From Anaerosporobacter faecicola (GTDB taxonomy: Bacteria; Bacillota; Clostridia; Lachnospirales; Lachnospiraceae), in contig NZ_JAAQRO010000004.1 in NCBI RefSeq assembly GCF_012070565.1, forward strand, positions 1 to 34,772: DNA of 34,772 nt, written 5' to 3'. Each line of letters opens with the position of its first letter. Positions within the stretch are counted from its first letter, which is position 1. Below the pieces are notes generated by a model. It made no database searches. It had not been told where the DNA came from and was given only the letters and a program-made list of their open reading frames with translations. Of the stretch, positions 8,057 through 16,102 are shown one piece after another. A program made the translations under genes and the position numbers.

Positions 8057-8995
8057 CTACTTATCTTCCATAAAATAAAATACTAAATCTGATATCGTTA
8101 TTTGATCACCTTTTTGTATCTTCATAGGAACATTAGGAGAACATGTAATCCCATTTACCAAAGTTCCATTGGCACTTCCCAGATCAACGATTGCATATGT
8201 ATCCTCTGTACACACAATTTTACAATGTACTCGGCTGACGGTTGGGTGCCCTGCAATTACACCATCTACTACACTTTCTTTCTTGCCAATTACAAACTCT
8301 CTTTTTGTAATTGGTATGGAAAATTCTTTTATCGTATTCTTAAGAGCTAATTTCATCTTGTTTGGCATAGTGGCCTGATTCAAAAGTTTCTTTTGTCTTT
8401 CTATCTCTCGATTTCTATACTCTACAGAAATGCTTTCATAATAGCCATTGGTTAATCGAATTAATAATTCTTCTAGGGATAACGTATTACTGTCAAGGTC
8501 ACGTACAAGTTCTTGAATTCCCTCATCCATTTCATCGTTGTAATACGTTGTAGTGGAGCGGATAAAATTAAAAATCTCTCCATCAACTAATTCCTTCTTA
8601 TCCTCCTTGGTTTGTACAGGAAGATAGATCATGGATATCCTTATTGGTTCTAATCGGATATACATTCTGTCAATTGTAAGATCCAGATGATTTCCTTTTA
8701 AAAAACCATTGTTCTTTACTTTACGGTAAATCTCAATAATCTGTGCAAGCAGCAAATAGTATGTCTCTGTTGATAACCCAGGTAAAACTCCACTTATAAT
8801 CTGCAACTGTTGTACATTGTAGATTAATTGTAACTGACCATTACATGTTACTTTCGAGCACTGTAATAGGTTGGTTTCTTTTTGGCTGCTTAATACTTTA
8901 TATTCTATTGTTGAAAACCATTCCTTCTCAGGAATGGTATACCGTATATAGGCATCCGACTTTTTAACGATCCATTTTTCGTTCTCCATAATCAA
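8057..8995 (-). CDS. FHA-domain protein with EssB/pseudokinase-like N-terminal domain
   Basis: Residues about 225-312 form a forkhead-associated domain that would bind phosphothreonine: a strand with FVIGKKES, then HPTVSRVHCKIV, and VDLGSANGTLVNG with the conserved R, SRxH and NGT core. The N-terminal 200 residues look like the uncharacterised region found before FHA domains in Firmicutes (the DUF6382 type) and recall the EssB/YukC pseudokinase lobe: LQLIYNVQQLQ, then a helix and a YLLLAQIIEIYRKV segment, then LTIDRMYIRLEPIRISMIYLP. No transmembrane helix is visible, unlike EssB. A TTG start at 8995 is preferred because AGAGG lies 7 nt upstream; the next ATG (8989) is 13 nt away. The neighbouring kinase is the obvious source of the phospho-ligand. 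Confidence 0.85.
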   Translation of the reverse strand: MIMENEKWIVKKSDAYIRYTIPEKEWFSTIEYKVLSSQKETNLLQCSKVTCNGQLQLIYNVQQLQIISGVLPGLSTETYYLLLAQIIEIYRKVKNNGFLKGNHLDLTIDRMYIRLEPIRISMIYLPVQTKEDKKELVDGEIFNFIRSTTTYYNDEMDEGIQELVRDLDSNTLSLEELLIRLTNGYYESISVEYRNREIERQKKLLNQATMPNKMKLALKNTIKEFSIPITKREFVIGKKESVVDGVIAGHPTVSRVHCKIVCTEDTYAIVDLGSANGTLVNGITCSPNVPMKIQKGDQITISDLVFYFMEDK

Positions 8996-9019
8996 TCTTC
9001 ATCCTCTTTCACCTTTCTC

Positions 9020-10819
9020 TTATTCACTAACATAAACCGTACACATTGCGGTCTTTCCATTCTTTGATTTCACAATGATCGTTGCATATCCTGCTTTATT
9101 ACAAGTAATCTTTCCATTTGATACCGTTACAACTGAGGTATCTGAACTTGTCCAAGTAAGCCCAGATTGATCCGCATTGGAAGGGGACACCGTTATTGCC
9201 AGCATTTTTGTATCTCCCACTTTTAGACTTATGGAGCTATCCATTGTAATAGAGGTAATCTCTGGTTTTTTCTCTTCCGATGCTGTTTTTGCTTTTACTT
9301 TTATGGTACAAGTAGCTTTCTTACTTCCTGCTTTTGCAGTAATTACGCAGGTCCCCTTTGCTTTCGCAGTAACAATACCACCATTACTAACCGTAGCAAT
9401 TTTCTTGTTAGAAGTGGTAAAACTAAGGGATTTTTTTAGGGCGCTTGGTTTTACTGTTGCACGCAATGTAAGCGTATCACCTACCGTAAGGGTTGCGCTT
9501 GCTTTACTCAACGTTACAGAAGTTACGGTTAATTTCTTTACTTTAAGCTTATAGGTTGCTTTCTTTTTCCCTGCAGTGGCTGTTATAGTACAGCTTCCTG
9601 CTTTCTTTGCAGTAATCGTTCCTTTGCTGCTTATTGTGGCAATGGCTTTATTCGAACTCTTCCAGCTAACCGTTTTATGAGTAGCATCCGATGGTGAAAC
9701 TTTTGCAGCTAATTTTAACGTTTGTCCAACGTATAGTGTTTTTGACCCTGTTGTAATCTTTACTTTAGATACGGCTATTTCTTTTACCGTGATCTTTACT
9801 TTCTTTTTTATCCTTGAGTCTTTTCCTGTTATGGTGATCGTTGCCGTTCCTTTTGCTTTTGCTGTTAATTTTCCTTTGCTAGATACGGTTACTATTTTCT
9901 TATTAGACGATTTATACGTTAACGTTTCTGTTGCATTGGAAGGTGTCATTGTTACTGCCAGTTTATATGTCTTTCCAACATACATGGTCTTTTTAGCAAC
10001 CGTATCCATCGATTGCATTGCGACATAATTACCTGTAGAGATACTATATTTTTCACAGATATCATTGCTTATTTTTTCACTTCCAGAGACTACAATTATA
10101 TAGACTCCTGATGGTACACTTTGATCATAATCAAAGGTATACCGATTAAATCCTGCAGTACCTGTAACACTGACAAAATCTTCTGAAGGCTTGATGATTC
10201 CCACTGATACAGAGGAATCAGAATAGCAATTTACAGAGAACTTTAGATTTTCTCCACTTTCTACATAAACTTTGAAATAATCTTTTGCGTTATCAACGGT
10301 AATATAGTTGTAAAAAAATGCATTATTTTTTATTCCATATGCCTTTTCGATACTATGGTTTTTTTCTACAGGACAGTTTAAGGAAGTAAAACTCGTCTTG
10401 ATTGTATAATTACCATTTGCTGTTGTATCCCCACCTACCACATGAAGATGGTACGTAATTGAATCCACGTATACGTTAAATGTAATAGTAGCGTATCCCG
10501 TATTCGAGTTATACGTTGCTGTCTTCTTGCAATAAACAGTTGTATTCGTTGGGTCTAGAATCTCCACTGTAACCCCTTTGGTGATTTTTGCCTTAATCGT
10601 TATGGTCAACTTTCCTGTTTCACTTGGTGTAAAAGAGAAATACTCTTCTTCCCCTTTACTTAACTTGGAACTTACCGTCTTTCCCATCTTGATGGTGGTG
10701 GTACCGGATGCTTTGCTTTGTTGGACAACATGAATTCCCCCCCACAAACAGCAAATGACTGCTAGTAAACAAAGGCGTATTCTATTCTTTATTACTTTGT
10801 TTTTATTAAATGTCTTCAT
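9020..10819 (-). CDS. Secreted BIG2 (bacterial Ig-like) repeat protein
   Basis: The protein (599 residues) starts with a signal peptide: a basic MKTFNKNKVIKNRIR followed by a hydrophobic core with cysteines (LCLLAVICCLWGG) and a QSKASG cleavage-type end. Residues about 40-145 and 150-265 resemble two beta-sandwich pre-peptidase-type (PPC-like) domains. From about 268 there are four BIG2 domains. Each has a tract such as VTMTPSNATETLTYKSSNKK followed by a VSSKGKLTAKAKGTATIT-like repeat, and the last ends at the C-terminus. No sortase motif or C-terminal anchor is seen, so it is probably released or held by interactions. It sits between the kinase and FHA genes of the T7SS unit with 39- and 24-nt gaps. 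It may form an extracellular part of the system or recognise surfaces, which is inference. Confidence 0.85.
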   Translation of the reverse strand: MKTFNKNKVIKNRIRLCLLAVICCLWGGIHVVQQSKASGTTTIKMGKTVSSKLSKGEEEYFSFTPSETGKLTITIKAKITKGVTVEILDPTNTTVYCKKTATYNSNTGYATITFNVYVDSITYHLHVVGGDTTANGNYTIKTSFTSLNCPVEKNHSIEKAYGIKNNAFFYNYITVDNAKDYFKVYVESGENLKFSVNCYSDSSVSVGIIKPSEDFVSVTGTAGFNRYTFDYDQSVPSGVYIIVVSGSEKISNDICEKYSISTGNYVAMQSMDTVAKKTMYVGKTYKLAVTMTPSNATETLTYKSSNKKIVTVSSKGKLTAKAKGTATITITGKDSRIKKKVKITVKEIAVSKVKITTGSKTLYVGQTLKLAAKVSPSDATHKTVSWKSSNKAIATISSKGTITAKKAGSCTITATAGKKKATYKLKVKKLTVTSVTLSKASATLTVGDTLTLRATVKPSALKKSLSFTTSNKKIATVSNGGIVTAKAKGTCVITAKAGSKKATCTIKVKAKTASEEKKPEITSITMDSSISLKVGDTKMLAITVSPSNADQSGLTWTSSDTSVVTVSNGKITCNKAGYATIIVKSKNGKTAMCTVYVSE

Positions 10820-10858
10820 GATAATTGCTTTCCTTTCATAAGTCTAGTGATCCATTCC

Positions 10859-13069
10859 TTATTCAATTACTGTACAATTTGGCAACTTCTTTTTCAGCTT
10901 CTTAATTTGCTCACTACTTACAGACGTTCCCTGTACATTAACAATTGTTAACTGTTCTAATTCATATAGACAAGAAATGTCTTTTACCTTTGTATTAGAG
11001 ATATCCAAAACTTGCAACTCTTTATAATTTTTAAGAATATCAATGTTCTTAAGCTTTGAATTTCCATTCAATCGTAGTTCCCTTAAAGCAGTTAATTTGT
11101 TTAATGCTTTTATATCAGCCACTTCATTATTGGTTAAGATCAATGTATTAAGTGTTTTGAGCGCCCCCAATGTTGTAATATCTTTAATCTTATTATCTTG
11201 TAAATTAAGTACTTCTAGATTGGTTAAATGGTCTAATCCATCCAGTTTATTGATCTTATTCCCTTCTAAGTTTAAGTAAGTCAATCGTACCGCCTTACTT
11301 AATCCTTTCGTGTTCGTTAATTTATTGTTCATAAGTGTCAAACTTGTAACCTGTTCTAATTTCTCTATGGCTTCATAATCTGTATATCCCTTATCGTTCT
11401 TCTCAACAATGTATTCTTTCTCTTGATTATTTTCTTCCTCTGTTTTCTCTGTATCTGTTTTTCCGTCTTCTACATTTGCTTTTTCTTCTGCACTTTCATC
11501 TTCTACATCCACTGTAGCGGGAGAGTTAGAACCTTCCTGGTTGTTCTTATCAATATTGCTAGGGGGCGTATCTTTCTCTTCCTCTGGTGCTAATTCCTGG
11601 TCGGAGTCATCCTCGCCCTTTAATATATTCATAATGCTGTCTAATGAATTATCCCCATCTACTGCTACCTGTTCTCCCTGATTCGGATTCTCCACTTCCT
11701 TAGAATTCTTGTAATTAACAAGGAATATGATTACAGCAACTAAAATCAAGCTAACTGCTCCCGTTGTAAAAAATATAATTTTCCCTTTATTCCTCTTACT
11801 TGGATTCTTCTTATCTGCTACTGGTTTTGCTTCTACTTGTGGCATATCATCTACTACATTTGGTGATGACAAGATTACCGTTGCCTCATCCTCCTCATCA
11901 TCTACATACTCATTAACAGGAGGATTAATCATTAATGTTGACTCCAAGTCTGGTGTAGGTTCAAACATTGTCAATTCTTCTTCCTTCTCCTGTCTATATA
12001 AGATGGATGTAGCATCTGTCTTCATACCTTCTGTCTTATTCGTATCGTTCGACTTGTTCATAGCATCTGTCTTATTCATTCCATTCGCCTTGTTCATAGC
12101 ATTTGTCTTATTCATACCATTTCCACTATCTAGAATGAGCCTGTCGTCAACACCAGACAACAGCATTAATGCTTCTAACATCTCCTCTGCATTCCCATAG
12201 CGTTCTTCCTGGTTATAAGCACACGCTTTCTTCACGATCTGCACAAATTCTGCAGTTCCATATAAAGGATCTGGAAATTCCTCACCTGCAAAGCGTTTCT
12301 TTAATGCTTCCTGTTTTTCCCCATAGCGCTGAATCACACTACTTGGATCAGTAAATGGTACATGTTTTTTATTGAGAAAATAATATAGTACCATTCCTAA
12401 CGAATAGATATCTGCTCTTTCATCATATGGATTTCCCATATAAACTTCTGGTGCCATATAGCTATACGTCCCCTTAATCGACAACCCAGATTCCATTCCT
12501 TCTAACTGTCTCGCAATTCCAAAATCGCCTAATTTGAAATCACCGTCATCTGAGACAAATATATTCGCTGGTTTGATATCTCGATGAATGATATTCCTTC
12601 TTTGACAGATTTGCAACGCTTTGCATACATCTTTTGCAAGCGTAAGTAGCATACGAGTAGATACATTGTTCTGTGCAATATAGTCGTTCAGACAAGTTAA
12701 CAACTCCATTCGTATCAATATGTAATAACCAACACCATTCTCTTTCGGAATAATCTTATGGTCTTCAAAACTTACAATATTGGTTTTGCCCTTTAATTCC
12801 TCCATAATCTGAATTTCTTTATAAAGAATCTCAGCAACTTCTCGAAAATACTGGGTGGCTGTATCCTGATTCGTATTTTCATATAGGATTTCCTTCGCTT
12901 CTGCCTCAGTTTTTGGTAAAGAGATAATCTTCAACGCACTGTAGTACTTCTGTCCAAACTCTTCCTTACGAATCTTATATACGTACCCGAAACTTCCTTC
13001 TCCAATTAGTGAATCGATGTACCATGATTCCCAAAATGGCTCTAATACATGTGGATCAAAATTATTCAT
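10859..13069 (-). CDS. Membrane Ser/Thr protein kinase with extracellular leucine-rich repeats
   Basis: Residues 1-310 form a Hanks-type kinase domain with all key motifs: G-loop GEGSFGYVYK (23-32), VAIK-type lysine in SALKII (K47), HRDIKPAN (162-169), DFG (182-184) and APE (206-208). It should be active. Residues about 310-430 are a low-complexity linker containing a 6-residue MNK repeat and acidic patches. A transmembrane helix follows (about 432-453, VSLILVAVIIFLV). The outside part has an acidic spacer and then about seven internalin-like 22-residue leucine-rich repeats (LTYLNLEGNKI, LEVLNLQDNKI and so on, about 575-736). SD GGGAG lies about 9 nt before the ATG. It is the first gene of the T7SS unit, so it may sense an outside ligand and phosphorylate a partner read by the FHA protein. 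Confidence 0.92.
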   Translation of the reverse strand: MNNFDPHVLEPFWESWYIDSLIGEGSFGYVYKIRKEEFGQKYYSALKIISLPKTEAEAKEILYENTNQDTATQYFREVAEILYKEIQIMEELKGKTNIVSFEDHKIIPKENGVGYYILIRMELLTCLNDYIAQNNVSTRMLLTLAKDVCKALQICQRRNIIHRDIKPANIFVSDDGDFKLGDFGIARQLEGMESGLSIKGTYSYMAPEVYMGNPYDERADIYSLGMVLYYFLNKKHVPFTDPSSVIQRYGEKQEALKKRFAGEEFPDPLYGTAEFVQIVKKACAYNQEERYGNAEEMLEALMLLSGVDDRLILDSGNGMNKTNAMNKANGMNKTDAMNKSNDTNKTEGMKTDATSILYRQEKEEELTMFEPTPDLESTLMINPPVNEYVDDEEDEATVILSSPNVVDDMPQVEAKPVADKKNPSKRNKGKIIFFTTGAVSLILVAVIIFLVNYKNSKEVENPNQGEQVAVDGDNSLDSIMNILKGEDDSDQELAPEEEKDTPPSNIDKNNQEGSNSPATVDVEDESAEEKANVEDGKTDTEKTEEENNQEKEYIVEKNDKGYTDYEAIEKLEQVTSLTLMNNKLTNTKGLSKAVRLTYLNLEGNKINKLDGLDHLTNLEVLNLQDNKIKDITTLGALKTLNTLILTNNEVADIKALNKLTALRELRLNGNSKLKNIDILKNYKELQVLDISNTKVKDISCLYELEQLTIVNVQGTSVSSEQIKKLKKKLPNCTVIE
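12010..12121. repeat. 18-bp minisatellite inside the kinase gene (6-residue MNK repeat)
   Basis: About six imperfect copies of an 18-bp unit of the type AGCATCTGTCTTATTCAT encode GMNKTN, AMNKAN, GMNKTD, AMNKSN, DTNKTE and GMKTDA in the juxtamembrane linker. The unit is a multiple of three, so copy changes would keep the frame. It is rich in Thr/Ser and could hold phosphorylation sites. Confidence 0.85.
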
Positions 13070-13376
13070 TTTCTTTCTCCCTTTTACATCTTTATCCTAA
13101 TCTAGCAGGTCCGATTCCCGTCCCCCTACCTGTTATACGCATATTTTCGCTAAATTACATTCGCAGATTGTTCCATTAATATACTAACTTTTATTATAAT
13201 TACTAGTATATAGGTATTTTTTCTTATTTCCAATTATTTTCACCATTTGTCATCTTATTTCAATTTATCTAAAAACAACGGTAGATACAAATTTCGAGCC
13301 CTTTGTAATTTATAATTCAATATTTAATTATTCTAGTTCTATTACCGTTGCTGTTTGGATAATTATTAAAATACAT
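13070..13376. other. 5' region of the T7SS transcription unit
   Basis: This stretch holds the predicted promoter at 13205-13233 and a leader of about 130 nt containing an unusually GC-rich patch (13106-13140) with CAGGT/ACCTG ends. A distant inverted pair lies further upstream: CAACGGTA/TACCGTTG at 13276-13283 and 13343-13350, followed by T5 on the minus strand. I see no ORF and recognise no known riboswitch. Confidence 0.5.
13205..13233 (-). promoter_or_regulatory. Sigma-A promoter for the kinase/T7SS operon
   Basis: On the minus strand TTGGAA (13228-13233) and TATACT (13205-13210) are separated by exactly 17 bp, an excellent match to a housekeeping promoter. The predicted start near 13198 gives a leader of about 130 nt before the kinase ATG. 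Confidence 0.65.
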
Positions 13377-13452
13377 AAAAAGCCCCAATTTCTATATAGA
13401 AAAGTTAGATCTTCAAAAATAATACGATCTTTCTATACTAGAAATTAGAGCC
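13377..13452 (-). terminator. Long-stem intrinsic terminator behind the methyltransferase gene
   Basis: On the minus strand GGCTCTAATTTCTA with an AGAAAGATC inner arm pairs with GATCT and TAGAAATTGGGGC, followed by a T-run (A5 at 13377-13381 on the plus strand). The arms cover 13382-13452 with a short central loop. It separates the methyltransferase from the T7SS unit. Confidence 0.75.
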
Positions 13453-13480
13453 TATATTTTATATTGAAATTCTTATGTTG

Positions 13481-13579
13481 TTACTCGATTTCTTCCATCT
13501 CATGCTCTTCTACAACGATAGATGTTGAATCAAGTTTTAGTGTATGAAATGCTGATGTACCAAGCACAGCTAATACATC
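13481..13579 (-). other. In-frame coding-like tail after the methyltransferase stop codon
   Basis: Directly after the TAG stop of the methyltransferase (13580-13582) the same frame stays open for 32 sense codons, reading DVLAVLGTSAFHTLKLDSTS and ending in an acidic EEHEMEEIE before TAA. The composition looks protein-like. It could be the rest of a once longer protein, a fragment of another gene fused by deletion, or a stop-codon readthrough extension. No start codon with an SD is visible inside it. Confidence 0.35.
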
Positions 13580-14239
13580 CTATCTACTATCTATATTCGT
13601 TAAATCCTCTTTCCGCTTTCTTGCAACTACCCGAAAGATATGCCAGTGCTTTGGTATTCTCTCTCCATTCTTACCACAACAAAAACCCTCATATTCTGAT
13701 TCTTGGAATTCCAAGATATAAAAAGTTTGAAACAACTCATAAACCTGCTCTTTTGTAAAAAATGTAAGTTCCGTTCCCATTTCATTTGTCCAACCATCTC
13801 GGTTTCCAAAAAAGATTCCCGAAAAGATTCCATTGCCTTCAAGACTATTCACTATTCTCTCCCACATAGAAGCAAATGATTGTGGTAAGCAAAAAGGTAA
13901 ACTATAATTGGCTATCACACAATTTACCCCACTTGGTAACTCTAACTCTTCAAAATGCATTCTCACAATCTCTAATCGTTCCCTAACATTTTGAGCTAAC
14001 ATACTTTTTCTATTCTCAATAAACTCTACCTGAAGATCAATTGCTAAAACATGCCACCCCTGTGCTAAAAAGAAGAATGTATCCGTTCCACTACCACAAC
14101 CTAAATCAACAACCAATCCTTCATTTTCCTTGCAATATTCCAAAGCTGTGACCGCAACATCACTTGGCGGCCTCTTATAAGTCTCTTTAAAGTAAGCATC
14201 CCATTTTTCCTCTTGTTTCTTATTAATTTCCTGCTGCAT
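13580..14239 (-). CDS. Class I SAM-dependent methyltransferase
   Basis: The protein (219 residues) has the methyltransferase Rossmann signature near residue 47: LVVDLGCGSGTDTFFFLAQG (motif I, SAM binding), followed by an acidic motif II end in VLAIDLQ. A motif IV-like NCVIANYSLPFCLP comes later. The substrate is not evident; the N-terminus WDAYFKETYKRPPSD and general size resemble small-molecule methyltransferases of the tellurite-resistance/UbiE-like group. The ATG at 14239 is chosen because GAGGGAAG lies just upstream; a GTG at 14254 would overlap that SD. It is a single gene with its own terminator at 13377-13452. No neighbour suggests a pathway. Confidence 0.82.
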   Translation of the reverse strand: MQQEINKKQEEKWDAYFKETYKRPPSDVAVTALEYCKENEGLVVDLGCGSGTDTFFFLAQGWHVLAIDLQVEFIENRKSMLAQNVRERLEIVRMHFEELELPSGVNCVIANYSLPFCLPQSFASMWERIVNSLEGNGIFSGIFFGNRDGWTNEMGTELTFFTKEQVYELFQTFYILEFQESEYEGFCCGKNGERIPKHWHIFRVVARKRKEDLTNIDSR

Positions 14240-14271
14240 AACGACTTCCCTCACTTTATTCTATTCCTGCT

Positions 14272-14325
14272 CTTTATTTGCCACCTGCCCTTTATTTGCT
14301 ACCTGGTCTTTACTTCTCCACTCAT
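14272..14325. repeat. Three imperfect 18-bp tandem repeats
   Basis: CTTTATTTGCCACCTGCC, CTTTATTTGCTACCTGGT and CTTTACTTCTCCACTCAT follow one another without gaps. The first two differ at three positions and the third is degenerate. They lie about 35-85 bp upstream of the methyltransferase start. On the minus strand one frame reads KDQVANKGQVANKEQE but has no start codon. Confidence 0.6.
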
Positions 14326-14478
14326 TTATTCTTCTAACCTCTCACACGTAAATCCCTAGTTTTCGGTTTATGTCTCATAGAAAAATAAAATATTTCTCCA
14401 CTCTTATTATCCCCATAAAGAAATTCACAATTGAATTCTCCTTATAATCTTCTGATATATTTAAATAATTATACTACT

Positions 14479-14628
14479 CTACTTAGTTAAGTCAACTTCA
14501 AATGAATAGTAACCAATTGTTCGATTATCCAATCTTTCTTCAACCAGATAGTCTCTATGAAAGAACAATATAGGAGCATTACTTTTATGGAATATGTATG
14601 CTTTCGTATAGAAAAAGCTAGTATCCTC
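14479..14628 (-). pseudogene. Possible remnant of a protein-coding gene (C-terminal fragment)
   Basis: After a TAA, the minus-strand frame ending at TAG 14479-14481 reads FFYTKAYIFHKSNAPILFFH and then RDYLVEERLDNRTIGYYSFE with VDLTK at the end. The residue mix looks like a real protein tail, but there is no start codon or SD, and a terminator covers its 5' end. I do not recognise the parent family. It may be chance. Confidence 0.25.
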
Positions 14629-14645
14629 TTACGTGATACTAGCTT
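14611..14645 (-). terminator. Intrinsic terminator overlapping the stop codon of the QueG-like gene
   Basis: AAGCTAGTATC (14615-14625) and GATACTAGCTT (14635-14645) form a perfect 11-bp stem with a 9-base loop, followed on the minus strand by T5. The TAG stop codon (14639-14641) lies inside the stem. Confidence 0.85.
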
Positions 14646-15283
14646 CTTGCATATCTTATTGAATATCTACATTTGGCAAGACATTTCAGACATGTTTCGC
14701 ATTGATATACATTAACAATTTTATCCCTGCTTACACCTACATTCCAGGTTATTCCGTGTAAAACCTGTGCAGGACATACTTTAACACATAAATTGCAATC
14801 CCCACACTTCGGCATCATTATTTCTTTTTTATCTGTTTTTAAAGGTAAATCAGTAAGTATAGAACACATGCATAATGCAGACCCATATCTTTCTGTAATA
14901 AGTAAATTATTCTTACCAATCCACCCAATTCCTGATAAGATCGCTATTTTTTTATGAGGTAAATAAGAAGTTTTAGTCGCTACATCAAACTCTTTCCTTT
15001 CTCCGATTCCATTTTCCGATTGTGCAATCGCTCTATATCCGTCACTGACTATATCTCCTGCAAGTTTTTCAGCCAATGCATCAACATTATGTTCTGTTTT
15101 ATGAAAAATAGTGTCATCTGTATCACCATGAACAAATTTATTGATATATTCCTTTGGTAAAGATTTTGCTATCAAAATTGCCGTCGGATATCCTCTATTT
15201 TCCTTATTTGTCAACGAAGTAATATTAACAGCTTCAAAAAGATCTAAATCATTTTCTTTCTTCCATGTTAATAAATCTAACAT
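14639..15283 (-). CDS. Double [4Fe-4S] cluster protein related to epoxyqueuosine reductase (QueG-like, short form)
   Basis: The C-terminal half has two ferredoxin-type cysteine sets: CGDCNLCVKVCP and CETCLKCLAKC, enough for two [4Fe-4S] clusters. Before them the segment ILSGIGWIGKNNLLITERYG is a hallmark of the QueG/epoxyqueuosine reductase-like family. At about 214 residues it is much shorter than QueG (about 380) and lacks the C-terminal HEAT-type region. A QueG role in tRNA modification is therefore uncertain; it belongs to the group of short, unassigned double-cluster proteins. ATG 15283 is preferred because AAGGAG directly abuts the upstream ATG 15295 with no spacing. The gene has its own terminator. 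The partner and reaction are unknown. Confidence 0.8.
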   Translation of the reverse strand: MLDLLTWKKENDLDLFEAVNITSLTNKENRGYPTAILIAKSLPKEYINKFVHGDTDDTIFHKTEHNVDALAEKLAGDIVSDGYRAIAQSENGIGERKEFDVATKTSYLPHKKIAILSGIGWIGKNNLLITERYGSALCMCSILTDLPLKTDKKEIMMPKCGDCNLCVKVCPAQVLHGITWNVGVSRDKIVNVYQCETCLKCLAKCRYSIRYARS

Positions 15284-15525
15284 TCGTACTCTCATCTCCT
15301 TAAATATTACTGGGCACCTCTATATTTGCATTTTCCCATATTTCCAGAGTTTTGTCCTTTTTGATTCTATTTTAACAGTAACTCGCTAAATCTTCAATCC
15401 TCGCATTTTTCATTTTCCTTCTAAGGTTTTTTAAGAGAAAAAATTATTAACACAAATCTCAAAATCTTATAAAAAGCAAGAAACGTTAGTAAACAAGAAA
15501 CGAGAATACTATATAATAACTAACA

Positions 15526-15978
15526 TTATCTCTTGATAAATTTTGGAACAAATCCATCTCTATACCCACAATAACACTCAGAATACGATTCTGACAGTAA
15601 CATTTTTAAGTATATCTCCATATTGGGCGCAAGTTTCATTCTATTCAAATCCTCCAAGTCAATCCAAAAGACCTTCCCTTCAGACGTTTCATTTATACAG
15701 TTACCACTATACTCTGATGTCTTGTAGAAATATGTAAAATATTTATCACCATTCACATTATCCCAGTAAATAAATCCACAAAATTTTAGGTTAACAATAT
15801 CATATCCTGTTTCTTCTTTTATTTCACGAATAGCACTATCATATATACTCTCTCCATCTTCAACATGCCCCCCAGGAAAAGCAATACCTGGATACGACTT
15901 TATTCGTTCTTGCACTAACACTTTTCCACTATCTACATTATGAACCATAACCATGTTTGTTAATGTTACTGTACTCAT
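15526..15978 (-). CDS. NUDIX hydrolase (MutT/8-oxo-dGTPase-like)
   Basis: The 150-residue protein contains a complete NUDIX box, GGHVEDGESIYDSAIREIKE followed by ETGY, which matches GX5EX7REUXEEXGU and provides the metal-binding glutamates. The N-terminal strand TNMVMVHNVDSGKVLVQERI and the F-P-G-G-H turn fit MutT/YtkD-like members that hydrolyse nucleoside triphosphates such as oxidised dGTP. The exact substrate cannot be read from sequence. A start at ATG 15978 has AAGGAG 6 nt upstream. A strong sigma-A promoter lies about 35 bp before the start, so the gene is probably monocistronic. It ends without an obvious terminator before the next minus-strand gene about 240 bp away. Confidence 0.9.
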   Translation of the reverse strand: MSTVTLTNMVMVHNVDSGKVLVQERIKSYPGIAFPGGHVEDGESIYDSAIREIKEETGYDIVNLKFCGFIYWDNVNGDKYFTYFYKTSEYSGNCINETSEGKVFWIDLEDLNRMKLAPNMEIYLKMLLSESYSECYCGYRDGFVPKFIKR

Positions 15979-16013
15979 CAAGTTCTCCTTGTAATCAACA
16001 GATTTTTTACATA

Positions 16014-16041
16014 ATTATACTCCCTGGTTTATATAAGTCAA
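16014..16041 (-). promoter_or_regulatory. Sigma-A promoter for the NUDIX gene
   Basis: TTGACT (16036-16041) and TATAAT (16014-16019) are separated by 16 bp on the minus strand. The predicted start near 16007 leaves a leader of about 29 nt before the ATG with AAGGAG. Confidence 0.75.
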
Positions 16042-16102
16042 TCTAAAAATATATTAACTTAATTGTATTAGATATAAATCAGCAAAAAATTATTATTCGT
16101 CT

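Larger units (their letters stand above)
14240..14638. other. 399-bp gap upstream of the methyltransferase
   Basis: This gap holds three imperfect 18-bp direct repeats next to the methyltransferase start (14272-14325), AT-rich DNA, and a protein-like open fragment at 14479-14628 (listed separately). The terminator of the QueG-like gene lies at its right edge. No confident promoter was found. Confidence 0.5.

Noticed and set aside
9177-9554. 125-residue plus-strand reading frame
   Set aside because: It is antisense to the repetitive BIG2 coding region and arises from its codon pattern. The minus-strand protein has clear domains and a signal peptide.
11727-12200. 157-residue plus-strand reading frame
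   Set aside because: It is antisense to the kinase linker; its low-complexity serine and phenylalanine runs mirror the MNK minisatellite.
14639-15283. Calling this gene queG
   Set aside because: It has the double [4Fe-4S] motifs and the GWIGKNN segment but only about 214 residues, against about 380 in QueG. The function cannot be transferred safely.
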